Shown here piece after piece: positions 1-8,006 of a DNA stretch of 64,000 nucleotides. This DNA comes from Chloroflexi bacterium CFX4 (GTDB lineage: Bacteria > Chloroflexota > Anaerolineae > Aggregatilineales > UBA2796), in NCBI GenBank assembly GCA_021404685.1, contig QWHC01000016.1:1-64000 (forward strand), read 5' to 3'. Numbering within the stretch: the first letter of the stretch is position 1; each line of letters begins with the position of its first letter. A program made the translations under genes and the position numbers. The notes below the pieces were generated by a model. That model searched no databases and was not told the DNA's origin. It saw only the letters and a program-made list of their open reading frames with translations.

Positions 1-1767
1 GTTCCAGTCGCCTGCCACGGGCAGATCGGACGAGTCGCCGAACAGGATGCTGAAGTCAGCCGAACCTGTGGTGTTGCTGTTGCGAAGGTAGAAGGTCGTG
101 TCGCTAGGGCGGAAGATGCCGATGGTCTCCAGCTTGCCCGTCGGCGCAGTGGTGCTGAAGCTGAAGGTGAGGTTGCCCGCCAGCTTATCTGAATCCGACA
201 CGGCTGTAATTTCATCGGCGATGGCGGTCACGGTGCAGGTGGCATTGGCAGGCAGTTGGATGGTCGGCGTGAGGATAACAACGCGGTTCGGCGAACTATT
301 CAGGCTGAAGGTGCGCGGCACGCCATTGCAAGTGAGCGTGAATGAGGCAGGGCTGAAGTTGACCACTTCGTTAAAGTTAACTCTGATGGATACACTGCGC
401 GGAACATTCAAGTCACCACTTGAAGGCAACACACCAATGACAGCCGGCACAGTATCGAGTGGTTCAACCACAAAAATATCGGACACATTGTTTGTATCGC
501 CGCTCACCAAATTGCTAGCAGTCGACTCGAAACCCACAAAACGCCCGTCGGCAGAAATAGCGGGACGCTGAGACCCATTGTTACCCTGTACGCCGCTAAG
601 TGCAACTGAAATGCGACTCGTCCGCCCAGTTTGGCGGTCATGTATGAAAACGTCAAACAAACTGTTCGTGTCGCCACTCACGAGGTTGAAAGCAACGGAG
701 TCGAACACCACGTAGCGCCCATCGGCGGAGATAGCAGCGAAGGTCGAGGTGCCGTTAGCTTGTGCGCCATCGCTAGCAACCGAGACACGGGTGGTTTGCC
801 CTGTTTGGCGGTCATGCACAAAGATGTCAGTCACACCGTTCGTATCGTCACTCACGAGGGTGCTGGCAAGCGACTCAAATGCCACATAGCGCCCATCAGC
901 AGAGATAGCAGTATCTAGTGAGATAGTGTTGGCTTGTGTGCCGTCGCTGGCAACCGAAACGCGAGTCGTCTGCCCCGTTTGGCGATCATGCACAAAGACA
1001 TCCGTGCTGTTATTGGTATCTCCACTCACAAGATTGTTGGAAATTGATATAAATGTCACAATGCGTCCATTGGCAGAAATCACAGACTGAGATGAAGCCT
1101 CGTTTCCTTGTGTGCCATCACTGGCAACCGAGACGCGAGCCGTCTGCCCTGTCTGGCGATCATGCACGAAAATATCAGAAACATTATTAGTATCGCCACT
1201 CACCAGATTGCTGGCAGCCGACTCAAATGCCACAAAGCGTCCATCAGCGGAAATGGCTGCCTGAGTCGAGTTACCATTCCCTTGCGTGCCGTCACTGGCA
1301 ACCGAAACGCGAGAGGTTTGCCCTGTCTGGCGGTCATGCACGAAAATATCGCGCACACCGTTCGTATCGCCACTCACCAGATTGCTGGCAGCCGACTCAA
1401 ATGCCACATAGCGCCCATCGGCAGAGATGGCAGCTCGAAAGGAGTTACCATTCGCTTGTGTGCCGTCACTGGCAACCGAGACGCGAGCCTGCCCTGTCTG
1501 GCGGTCATGCACGAAAATATCGCGCACACCATTGGTATCGCCACTCACCAGATTGCTGGCAGCCGACTCAAATGCCACATAGCGCCCATCGGCAGAGATG
1601 GCAGCGAGGATTGACCCACTATTGGCTTGTGTGCCATTGCTTGCAACCGAGATGCGCTGAATATCGAGAATGATCATCCCTTGCGCGAAGGCAACGCTTA
1701 AGCCGACCAGGCTGAGCAGCATGGTTAGACCGATAATTGCAATCCGTTTGATTCCCAACCGAAACAT
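1..1767 (-). CDS. Secreted repeat protein with propeller-like repeats, Ig-like domain and FG-GAP-like repeats (3' end outside window)
   Basis: The reading frame starts at the ATG at 1767 and stays open for 589 codons to the left edge, so the C-terminus is missing. An AGGA Shine-Dalgarno sequence sits 7 bases upstream. The N-terminus has a basic head and a hydrophobic stretch ending in AFA-Q, a signal peptide. Seven repeats of about 58 residues follow (about 540-1640), each with ISADGR-VAFES-SNLVSGDTN and, in most, FVHDRQTGQT-RVSVASDGTQ; this resembles the PD40/TolB-type beta-propeller family. The repeats are 174 bases apart, and one spacing is 171 because of an in-frame 3-base loss. Next is a Big_5-like Ig domain (LTCNGVPRTF, LPANATCTVTA) and then the start of IFRPSDTTFYLRNSNTTG repeats. 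It probably acts at the cell surface; no enzymatic role is visible. Confidence 0.85.
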   Translation of the reverse strand, partial: MFRLGIKRIAIIGLTMLLSLVGLSVAFAQGMIILDIQRISVASNGTQANSGSILAAISADGRYVAFESAASNLVSGDTNGVRDIFVHDRQTGQARVSVASDGTQANGNSFRAAISADGRYVAFESAASNLVSGDTNGVRDIFVHDRQTGQTSRVSVASDGTQGNGNSTQAAISADGRFVAFESAASNLVSGDTNNVSDIFVHDRQTGQTARVSVASDGTQGNEASSQSVISANGRIVTFISISNNLVSGDTNNSTDVFVHDRQTGQTTRVSVASDGTQANTISLDTAISADGRYVAFESLASTLVSDDTNGVTDIFVHDRQTGQTTRVSVASDGAQANGTSTFAAISADGRYVVFDSVAFNLVSGDTNSLFDVFIHDRQTGRTSRISVALSGVQGNNGSQRPAISADGRFVGFESTASNLVSGDTNNVSDIFVVEPLDTVPAVIGVLPSSGDLNVPRSVSIRVNFNEVVNFSPASFTLTCNGVPRTFSLNSSPNRVVILTPTIQLPANATCTVTAIADEITAVSDSDKLAGNLTFSFSTTAPTGKLETIGIFRPSDTTFYLRNSNTTGSADFSILFGDSSDLPVAGDWN

Positions 1768-1911
1768 TTGTTCGTCCTCATGTTTAGTCATACCACCTGA
1801 ACAACCAACTCTAAGTATAAGGGCAAGCCGTGATGGTGCGTGCATGAGATTTCGGTGATGAGGTGAATTATGTAGGAACGCGCCACACTGCACAGTGCGT
1901 GGCCTGGAAAG

Positions 1912-1933
1912 TTCCGCCCTGCACAGGGCGGAA
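1912..1933. terminator. Hairpin downstream of the zinc-ribbon gene
   Basis: A near-perfect inverted repeat (TTCCGCCC, 6-base loop, GGGCGGAA) lies between two minus-strand genes, 39 bases beyond the stop of the upstream one. There is no strong U-tract, so it may be a weak terminator or a small palindromic repeat. Confidence 0.4.
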
Positions 1934-1972
1934 CCTAATGTAAGGTGCGTTTCAACGAACTGTGAGGCTGCC

Positions 1973-3043
1973 TCAGCGCGGCGCTTGCACCTTAAGATCG
2001 CTCCAGACGACGTTGCCAAAGCCATCATAGTTGACGGTGTAGCGCTGCCTGATCTCGAACGTGCGCCACTCTGCTTCATCTCTGGCGCGGTACTCTAAGG
2101 GCTTGTCGTTAGGCTTATCCACTTTGGTGAAAAAGACCAGCAGGCGTTCTTCACGTCCGCCTTCGCGCTCGCGTGTTCCCAAGTTCACAGCACCCCAGAC
2201 AATCGGATCATCAGCACCGCCGCTAGTCCGTACATCTCGAACTTTCTGCCACTGATCATAAGTGTAGTTGCAGAATTGATCGGGACGGTATTCGGTGCGG
2301 CTGCGATTTTCAAAGATCGGCTGCTCAACAAAGGTGCCATCGCCTCGATCAACGCGCCGTGTGCCGGTTTGCACGCGCTCAGTGACGGTATAGGGGCGAT
2401 CTCGCGTGCTGCACGAGACATTGTAGGCAGCCGGCGGCATTTGGTCGCGCCAGTCACTGCCCGTCAGCGTGTTCAGGCGTTCCACCGCAATCACGCGAGT
2501 CCACTGCAAATCGCTCACGGTGAGTTCGCCTGCGATGCGCCGATTGGCGTTGATGAACAGGAAGGCGAAAAAGGCAACAATGGCGACCACGATGAGGATG
2601 AATGGCGTCCAGTTGGTCTTTTTCGGCTTGGCGGCTGCCTGTTCTGCCTGGAAGCGCTTCAGCACCAGATCATCTGCTTTGCCACTATCCTCTGCTGAGC
2701 CTGCCACCACAGACGCTTTGCGGGCAACCTCAGCGGCACCGCTTAGGTCGCCACCGCACGAGACGCAGAACTGTGCCGCAGCACTGTTTGGCTGCTGGCA
2801 ATAAGGGCAAGCGCGGTCTGCGCCATGATAAGCATACTTCGGATCAGTGACCAGTTTCTTGTCTTCTTCGCTGGGAAAGTAGCGCCATTCCGGCTCTTGT
2901 TTGGCGCCGCAGCTAGGGCAAAAGCGATGATCAACGCCGAGCAATTTTTGCGTGCCGCAGAACTTGCAATCCCACAGCATTTGGTAGACGGGTTCGCCAC
3001 CAGCGCTAGGCGGTGCGCTGCGCGGCGGTGTGGGTGGCAGCAT
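1973..3043 (-). CDS. Zinc-ribbon membrane protein of unknown function
   Basis: This 356-residue protein starts at an ATG with a good AGGAGG sequence 5 bases upstream. Its N-terminal half holds two zinc ribbons: a CKFCG/CPSCG pair (about residues 26-46) and a CPYCQ/CVSCG pair (about 80-97). A linker of about 50 residues leads to one transmembrane helix (FILIVVAIVAFFAFLFI, about 148-164). The remaining roughly 190 residues lie on the other side of the membrane and are rich in charged residues, with WxR, YxxDQ and RTFEIRQRY stretches. The arrangement suggests cytoplasmic zinc ribbons anchored to an extracytoplasmic domain. I do not recognise the C-terminal family. It has no functional neighbours. 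Confidence 0.85.
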   Translation of the reverse strand: MLPPTPPRSAPPSAGGEPVYQMLWDCKFCGTQKLLGVDHRFCPSCGAKQEPEWRYFPSEEDKKLVTDPKYAYHGADRACPYCQQPNSAAAQFCVSCGGDLSGAAEVARKASVVAGSAEDSGKADDLVLKRFQAEQAAAKPKKTNWTPFILIVVAIVAFFAFLFINANRRIAGELTVSDLQWTRVIAVERLNTLTGSDWRDQMPPAAYNVSCSTRDRPYTVTERVQTGTRRVDRGDGTFVEQPIFENRSRTEYRPDQFCNYTYDQWQKVRDVRTSGGADDPIVWGAVNLGTREREGGREERLLVFFTKVDKPNDKPLEYRARDEAEWRTFEIRQRYTVNYDGFGNVVWSDLKVQAPR

Positions 3044-3369
3044 GGTAGCCTCCTGTGCTTGAAAACAGATTACCGTTTAATTTAACCACACTAAATGATC
3101 TTCGCCGTAGGGTATAGGGATTCAGATGGTGCATTTTATTGGTTTTTAACATTTTGCGCCTAGTGAGAAGTATTGGTAACAGGGAGAAGGTAAAGAGTAC
3201 GCATCTTCAAACCTGTGCAAATTGCCCGTAACACGCCAATGCCTTCACCCCACGCGCAATCCTGCCTGCATTCAGGGCGGGACTTTGACTTCCAATTCTC
3301 TTTCCCGGCTGGTGGGGAAAGGGCGAGGGAGAGGAGGCTTCATCGTTTGCGGCTAGGGGATCAGCGTTC
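3044..3369. other. Intergenic region between zinc-ribbon gene and lacI-type gene
   Basis: No convincing reading frame or tRNA fold was seen. The stretch is AT-rich next to the zinc-ribbon gene and GC-rich further right, with an imperfect inverted repeat around 3298-3335 (TCTTTCCC and GGGGAAAG). The promoter and operator of the following regulator begin after 3369. Confidence 0.5.
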
Positions 3370-3380
3370 CCAAAATTTGG
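3370..3380. promoter_or_regulatory. Upstream CCAAA/TTTGG half-site pair
   Basis: CCAAAATTTGG has the same half-sites as the operator at 3421-3434 but a shorter centre. It lies just upstream of the putative -35 element and could be an auxiliary regulator site. Confidence 0.35.
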
Positions 3381-3389
3381 CATTTCAAG

Positions 3390-3418
3390 TTGACTGTATT
3401 ATGCTTTTGTTATAAAGT
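3390..3418 (+). promoter_or_regulatory. Putative sigma-70-type promoter of the LacI-type regulator gene
   Basis: A TTGACT -35 element at 3390-3395 is followed by TATAAA (15-base spacer) or TAAAGT (17-base spacer). Transcription would start inside or just before the palindrome at 3421-3434, which fits autoregulation. Confidence 0.55.
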
Positions 3419-3420
3419 AT

Positions 3421-3434
3421 CCAAAACGATTTGG
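3421..3434. promoter_or_regulatory. Putative LacI-family operator
   Basis: CCAAAACGATTTGG is a near-perfect palindrome with a central CG, the usual form of LacI-family operators. It lies between the putative -10 element and the regulator's ATG, where binding would block initiation. Confidence 0.55.
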
Positions 3435-3445
3435 ACTTACTGTTT

Positions 3446-4474
3446 ATGCAGGTTCGGCTTAAAGATATTGCTAAATTAACCGGTTATTCGATCACCACTA
3501 TCTCACGGGCGCTGGCAGGCTATGCCGACGTGAACGCCGAAACACGCGCCTTCATCTTGCAGACGGCACATCAGCTTGGCTACCAACCGAACGGCATCGC
3601 GCAGCAGCTTCGCCAGCAGATTGCCAACGCCATTGGCTTAATCATCCCTTCGGATGCACACGACCTCAACGGCGATTTTTTCAGCCAACTGCTGCATGGC
3701 ATCAGCGCAGAGGCTGCCGAACAACACTTTGACATCCTGATCTGCTCTGCGCTGCCGGGTGAGGAGGAAATGCGCGCCTACCGCCGTTTGGTGGGTGGCA
3801 ACCGCGTGGACGGTGTGATCCTTGCCCGCACACGCCGCGATGATCCGCGCATTGCTTATCTGCGCGCTAAAAAGCATCCCTTCGTCGTCTCTGGGCGTGC
3901 TGCGCCGAACGAGCCTTCCGATTTTCCCTATATTGATGTGGATAGTCAGGCAGCCATCCGTATGCTTGTGGCGCACCTGCACAGCTTAGGGCATCGCCAG
4001 ATCGGGCTAATTCTGCCGCCGCCTGATGTTGCCTACACCGGCTACCGTCTGATGGGCTATCAGGAAGGCTTGGCAGCAGCAGGGCTGCCCTTCTGCGCCG
4101 ACTATCTTCAATACGGTGATTTGGCGCGTAGCGGTGGCTTTCATGCCGCGCAGCATTTGCTCAGCACGCAGCCGCAACTGACCGCCCTGATCGCCTGCAA
4201 CGATTTGATGGCGCTCGGCGCGATCAGCGCTGCACTTGGGCGCGGCTTGCGTGTGGGCGCCGATCTTTCGATTGTCGGCTTTGATGACTTGCCCGCGGCG
4301 GAATACAGCCACCCGCCGTTGACGACCGTTCGCCAGCCTATCTATGGGATCGGGCGGCGCCTGGCAGCCATGCTGATCGGGCTGATTCGCGGCGATCAGA
4401 GCGCACATACACAGATCATCCTGCAAGGTGAGCTGATTGTGCGTGCCTCTAGCGGCGCGCCGCAGACCAGGTGA
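3446..4474 (+). CDS. LacI-family transcriptional regulator of the sugar operon
   Basis: The protein is a 342-residue repressor of normal LacI length. The N-terminus (VRLKDIAKLTGYSITTISRAL) is the LacI helix-turn-helix and hinge, and the remainder is a periplasmic-binding-protein-like sensor domain, including DGVILARTR, ACNDLMALGA and IVGFDDLPAAEYSHPPLTTVRQP. I chose the ATG at 3446 rather than the in-frame TTG at 3431, because the TTG overlaps the palindrome and would only add residues before the conserved helix. It lies just ahead of a sugar ABC transporter and two carbohydrate-active enzymes on the same strand, so it most likely controls them in response to a sugar. The ligand cannot be read from the sequence. 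Confidence 0.93.
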   Translation: MQVRLKDIAKLTGYSITTISRALAGYADVNAETRAFILQTAHQLGYQPNGIAQQLRQQIANAIGLIIPSDAHDLNGDFFSQLLHGISAEAAEQHFDILICSALPGEEEMRAYRRLVGGNRVDGVILARTRRDDPRIAYLRAKKHPFVVSGRAAPNEPSDFPYIDVDSQAAIRMLVAHLHSLGHRQIGLILPPPDVAYTGYRLMGYQEGLAAAGLPFCADYLQYGDLARSGGFHAAQHLLSTQPQLTALIACNDLMALGAISAALGRGLRVGADLSIVGFDDLPAAEYSHPPLTTVRQPIYGIGRRLAAMLIGLIRGDQSAHTQIILQGELIVRASSGAPQTR

Positions 4475-4566
4475 GTCCTAAAGGAGGTGATGCACAACCC
4501 AATTTGCGTACCGTTAAACATAAGCAGATTCTTTTAGACTTAAAACCCTTTGGAGGAACAACTATC

Positions 4567-5859
4567 ATGAAGCGTATTCGTCTCTTTCTGGCAGCCGCAT
4601 TGATGGCGGCGTTGGTGATCAGTGGTGCAGGTGTCACCGCGCAGAGCGAAGTCACCTTCCTTTCCACGCAGTTCAACATCGTAGAGGAAGCGGCAAAGGC
4701 ACGCACCATTTTTGAAGGCTTTACAGATGGCAAGGCAAACTTTGTGACCACTGAAGAAGGTCCGATGATTGACCTGCTGAAGGCAGAAGGGCAAGCGGGA
4801 CGCGGCGCAAACGACGTGATCGGCGCGCTGCATGGCACCTTCCCGAACTTGGTGGAAGGCGACCTGCTGCTGGATATGTCCGACCTGTTGGCAGAGATCA
4901 GCGGCGCGGTGGATGTCAATGAGTCGTTGGTGGAGCTGGGCAAACTCGGCACGACCGACTTCCAATACTACATCCCGTGGATGCAGGCAACCTACACCAT
5001 GGCTGCTAATGTTGAGGCGCTGCAATATCTGCCCGAAGGCGCAGATCTGAACAGCCTGACCTACGAGCAGCTTGCCATGTGGGCGAAAAATATGCAAGAG
5101 GCGATGGGATCGCCCGGCTTGGCGTTCCCTGTCAAGGGCTTGTGGAATCGCTTTATGCAGGGCTATGCCTTCCCCTCGTGGACGGGCGGCATGGTGACGG
5201 GCTTCAAGACGCCTGAGGCAGTGGCGATGCTCACCTTCTTCCGCGATGAGCTGTGGCAATATGTGAATCCTGAGTCGATCAACTACGACTTTATGGGTGC
5301 GCGCTTGCTCAGTGGCGAGGCGATGGTGGTTTGGGATCACGTAGCGCGCCTAAAGCCCGCCTTTGATGCCGAGCCTGATAAGTTTGTGGCGTTCCCGGCG
5401 CCTGCTGGTCCTGCTGGGCGCGGCTATATGCCTGTGGTGGTTGGTGTGGGCATCCCTGCTACGGCGCCAAACCCACAAGGTGCCATGTCGTTTGTGAAGT
5501 ACCTGCTCAGCCCTGAGACGCAGGGTGCTATCATGCGCGAGCTAGGCTTCTATCCTGTTGTCTCAGGCGTGGATACCAGCGATCTGCCAGCCGGCGTCGC
5601 CAAGCAGTTTGAGGCAGTGCAGGCGCAAGGCTTGGCTGAGGATGCCATCCCGTCTTTGCTGCCGGTTGGCTTGGGCGCACGCGGTGGCGAGATCAACGAA
5701 ATCTACCGCAACGCCTTTAGCCGCGTCATCTTTGATGGCGAAGACCCAGAGGCTGTGCTGAACGATCTGGGCGCGGCGCTGCAAGCATTGCTCAACGAGA
5801 CCGGCGCACGTTGCTGGGCGCCTGATCCAGTCAGCGAAGGCGCTTGCCAACTGAAGTAA
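4567..5859 (+). CDS. Sugar ABC transporter substrate-binding protein (family 1)
   Basis: The protein has 430 residues. The start at ATG 4567 has GGAGG 10 bases upstream and gives a clear signal peptide (MKRIRLFLAAALMAALVISG, then VTAQ). There is no lipobox cysteine. The mature part fits family-1 extracellular solute-binding proteins: alternating alpha/beta lobes, a PWMQATYTMAANVEAL stretch typical of the hinge, FMQGYAFPSWTGG, and a C-terminal YLLSPETQGAIMRELGFYP region. The 90-base gap to the first permease gene contains a hairpin. The protein should deliver a sugar or oligosaccharide to the two permeases downstream. An earlier in-frame start at 4504 would hide the signal peptide and was rejected. 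Confidence 0.92.
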   Translation: MKRIRLFLAAALMAALVISGAGVTAQSEVTFLSTQFNIVEEAAKARTIFEGFTDGKANFVTTEEGPMIDLLKAEGQAGRGANDVIGALHGTFPNLVEGDLLLDMSDLLAEISGAVDVNESLVELGKLGTTDFQYYIPWMQATYTMAANVEALQYLPEGADLNSLTYEQLAMWAKNMQEAMGSPGLAFPVKGLWNRFMQGYAFPSWTGGMVTGFKTPEAVAMLTFFRDELWQYVNPESINYDFMGARLLSGEAMVVWDHVARLKPAFDAEPDKFVAFPAPAGPAGRGYMPVVVGVGIPATAPNPQGAMSFVKYLLSPETQGAIMRELGFYPVVSGVDTSDLPAGVAKQFEAVQAQGLAEDAIPSLLPVGLGARGGEINEIYRNAFSRVIFDGEDPEAVLNDLGAALQALLNETGARCWAPDPVSEGACQLK

Positions 5860-5869
5860 GCTAACCTTT

Positions 5870-5906
5870 AGGGCGGCGTGGTGCGCTGGATCGCTGCGCC
5901 GTCCCT
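5870..5906 (+). promoter_or_regulatory. Intercistronic hairpin between binding-protein and permease genes
   Basis: AGGGCGGCG at 5870-5878 pairs with CGCCGTCCCT at 5897-5906, with one bulged base. The position, after a binding-protein gene and before its permeases, is where mRNA-stabilising or attenuating hairpins often keep binding-protein expression high. This role is inferred. Confidence 0.35.
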
Positions 5907-5949
5907 TTCGCTCTGAAAGCCAAAATAGTCTTTTATTTGTGAGGCTGCA

Positions 5950-7113
5950 TTGCGTGAAAAATCATCTGATGAAAAAACAGCGCGCCGCCGCTTAAACCTT
6001 ACGCCTTACCTGCTGCTGCTGCCTTCCATGCTCTACCTGCTGCTCTTTTTTGCTTACCCAATGGTGCAGGCATTTCAGTTAGCGCTCAGCAAAAATGTGG
6101 ATGTGCTAAATTTGCGCGCCGAGCCGAACCTTGAATCGCCAGTGACGGGCAGCCTTGCCATGCAGACCGTTGCTACGGTGTTGGAGCGCGAACGCAGCGA
6201 AGAGGTGCTGCCGACGGGCGTCAGCCGCGCTGTGTTCTGGTTCAAAGTAGAAGCGCCTGACCTTGAAGGCGATCTGGTGCAAGGCTGGGTAAGCCAACGC
6301 AACATCTTCATCGAGAACCGCACCGAGTCGCAGACCTTGCGCGTGACAACTGGTGAGCCAACCCGCGTTTTCACCACCGAGTTTATCTCGCGCATGGTGA
6401 ATGATTTCCGTTTCTTGCCCGCGCTTGGTACGACCATTCTGCTTGCCGTGCTGATCCTGCCTATTCAATTCACGTTGGCGATCATCATCGGCTTGGTGCT
6501 GCAAAGCCAAATTCGCGGCAGCAGTTTGTTTTTGTATATATATGCCATTCCCTTAGGCGTCTCTGACCTGACGGCAGGCATTGTTTGGTATTCAGTCTTT
6601 ACCCAACAAGGCTTTTTGAACTCTGCCCTTGTCACAGCAGGCATTCTAGAGCGCCCATTTATCTTTTTGCAGGCAAGCAACACCGGCTGGATGATCACGG
6701 CGGTCGTTATCGCTGAGGTGTGGCGTGCCACATCGCTGGTCATGGTGATTGTGGTGGCAGGTTTACAGGCGATCCCACGCGAATATCTTGAGGCGGGCGA
6801 AGTGTTCGGCGCAACGGTCTGGCAGCGCCTCACGCGGATTATCTTGCCGCTGCTCAAGCCAAGTTTGCAGGTGGCGCTCATCCTGCGGACGATCCTCGCC
6901 TTCCAAGTCTTTGCGGTGCTGGTGGCGATTACGGGCGGCAATGTGCTGACCGTACTTGGTAACGAGACTTTCCGCTGGTACGATCCGGGTCGCTTCAACA
7001 ATCCGAATGTCGCGGCGACTTATGCAGGCTTCATCCTGCTGATCTCGCTGGCAATTTCGTTCTTCTACCTGCGCGCCGTGCGCGGACAAGAGGAGGCATT
7101 GAAAAACGCATGA
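5950..7113 (+). CDS. MalF-type sugar ABC permease with SH3b-like domain in the first outer loop
   Basis: This is a 387-residue permease. It starts at TTG 5950 with GAGG 5 bases upstream; no in-frame ATG precedes the first membrane helix. Helix 1 covers about residues 20-40. Between helices 1 and 2, residues 50-121 read as a bacterial SH3 domain: VDVLNLRAEPNLESPVTGSL, then a VATVLERE strand, WFKVEAP and GWVSQRNIFI. Helices resume near residue 158. The EAA loop (EYLEAGEVFGATVWQRLTRIILPLLKP) follows, as in MalF-type permeases. E. coli MalF also carries a large outer-loop domain, but with a different fold. The gene overlaps the next permease gene by 4 bases (ATGA). Confidence 0.92.
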   Translation: MREKSSDEKTARRRLNLTPYLLLLPSMLYLLLFFAYPMVQAFQLALSKNVDVLNLRAEPNLESPVTGSLAMQTVATVLERERSEEVLPTGVSRAVFWFKVEAPDLEGDLVQGWVSQRNIFIENRTESQTLRVTTGEPTRVFTTEFISRMVNDFRFLPALGTTILLAVLILPIQFTLAIIIGLVLQSQIRGSSLFLYIYAIPLGVSDLTAGIVWYSVFTQQGFLNSALVTAGILERPFIFLQASNTGWMITAVVIAEVWRATSLVMVIVVAGLQAIPREYLEAGEVFGATVWQRLTRIILPLLKPSLQVALILRTILAFQVFAVLVAITGGNVLTVLGNETFRWYDPGRFNNPNVAATYAGFILLISLAISFFYLRAVRGQEEALKNA

Positions 7114-7994
7114 CCGCTGAAACAGGCTTTACCCAAGTGCCAAGCGTGCCGCTTACCCTTGATGCGGCGCAGCGGCGCGCCAAACGCCGCCACAACCTGC
7201 GGCGCGCCTCGATCTATGCGGTGGCGGTGAGCATTGCGATCTTCATCTTGCTGCCGATCTGGTTGATGGTAGTGATGGCGTTCAGCACGCCGCAAAATGT
7301 GCGCGCCTTCCCAAAGCCCATCGTGCCAAATCCCATCTCCACCGAGACGCTGCAATTCTTCTTAGGCGTAGACGGTATTCTGCGCGCCACGGGCAACAGC
7401 ATTTTGGTGGCAGTCATCACGCTGATTCTCTCCTCACTGATCGCCATCCCGGCTGGCTATGCCATTGCGCGCTACCTCTTTCCCGGACGCGACGCTGTGC
7501 GGCTTGGTATTCTTTCGGTGCGCGCCTTCCCGATTTTGGTGCTGGCGGTGCCGTTGGCAACCATCTACATCCAGATCGGCGTCTTTGATAGTCCCTTCAG
7601 CCTTGCCCTGATGCATGTGGCGCTGACCTTGCCCACGACGATTCTTGTGGTGGCGAGCGTGTTTGCCAGCGTGCCGTATGAATTGGAGGAAGCGGCGCAA
7701 GTGTTCGGCTGCACACCGACTCAGGCATTTTGGCGTGTGGTGTTGCCGCTCTCTATTCCCGGCATCGCTGCCTCTGCCATCCTCACCTTCGTGCTGAGTT
7801 GGAACGAAGTCTTTGCCGCCATCACCTTAACGCTGCAAAACCGCACATTGCCGGCGGAAATTCTCTACACGCTCGATAAATCGGACGATACCTTTAAGTT
7901 TGCGGGCGCCTTCTTCATGCTGCTGCCTGCAATCGTGTTTATCTACTTTATTCGGCGCTATCTGTTCAACATGTGGGGTCAGATCAGCAAGTAA
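7110..7994 (+). CDS. MalG-type sugar ABC permease
   Basis: The protein has 294 residues. The ATG overlaps the stop of the preceding permease gene. After a cytoplasmic basic N-terminus (AQRRAKRRHNLRRA) come six predicted membrane helices and the EAA loop (ELEEAAQVFGCTPTQAFWRVVLPLSIPGIAA), which contacts the ATPase. The C-terminal end (FIYFIRRYLFNMWGQISK) is typical of MalG-like proteins. It should form the heterodimeric pore with the product of the gene before it. The ATPase gene starts 12 bases later. Confidence 0.95.
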   Translation: MTAETGFTQVPSVPLTLDAAQRRAKRRHNLRRASIYAVAVSIAIFILLPIWLMVVMAFSTPQNVRAFPKPIVPNPISTETLQFFLGVDGILRATGNSILVAVITLILSSLIAIPAGYAIARYLFPGRDAVRLGILSVRAFPILVLAVPLATIYIQIGVFDSPFSLALMHVALTLPTTILVVASVFASVPYELEEAAQVFGCTPTQAFWRVVLPLSIPGIAASAILTFVLSWNEVFAAITLTLQNRTLPAEILYTLDKSDDTFKFAGAFFMLLPAIVFIYFIRRYLFNMWGQISK

Positions 7995-8006
7995 GGAGCG
8001 GTGCGT

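Noticed and set aside
540-1640. Regularly spaced repeats resembling an array
   Set aside because: The period is about 174 bases, in frame, and encodes protein repeats on the minus strand; there are no short repeats with unique spacers as in CRISPR.
1108-1673. Plus-strand reading frames over the repeat gene
   Set aside because: They are antisense shadows of the minus-strand repeat protein, which has a signal peptide, ribosome site and known domain patterns.
4504-4566. Upstream TTG start for the binding protein
   Set aside because: It would place 21 residues before the signal peptide, and the spacing from the nearest ribosome site is too long; ATG 4567 has its own GGAGG.
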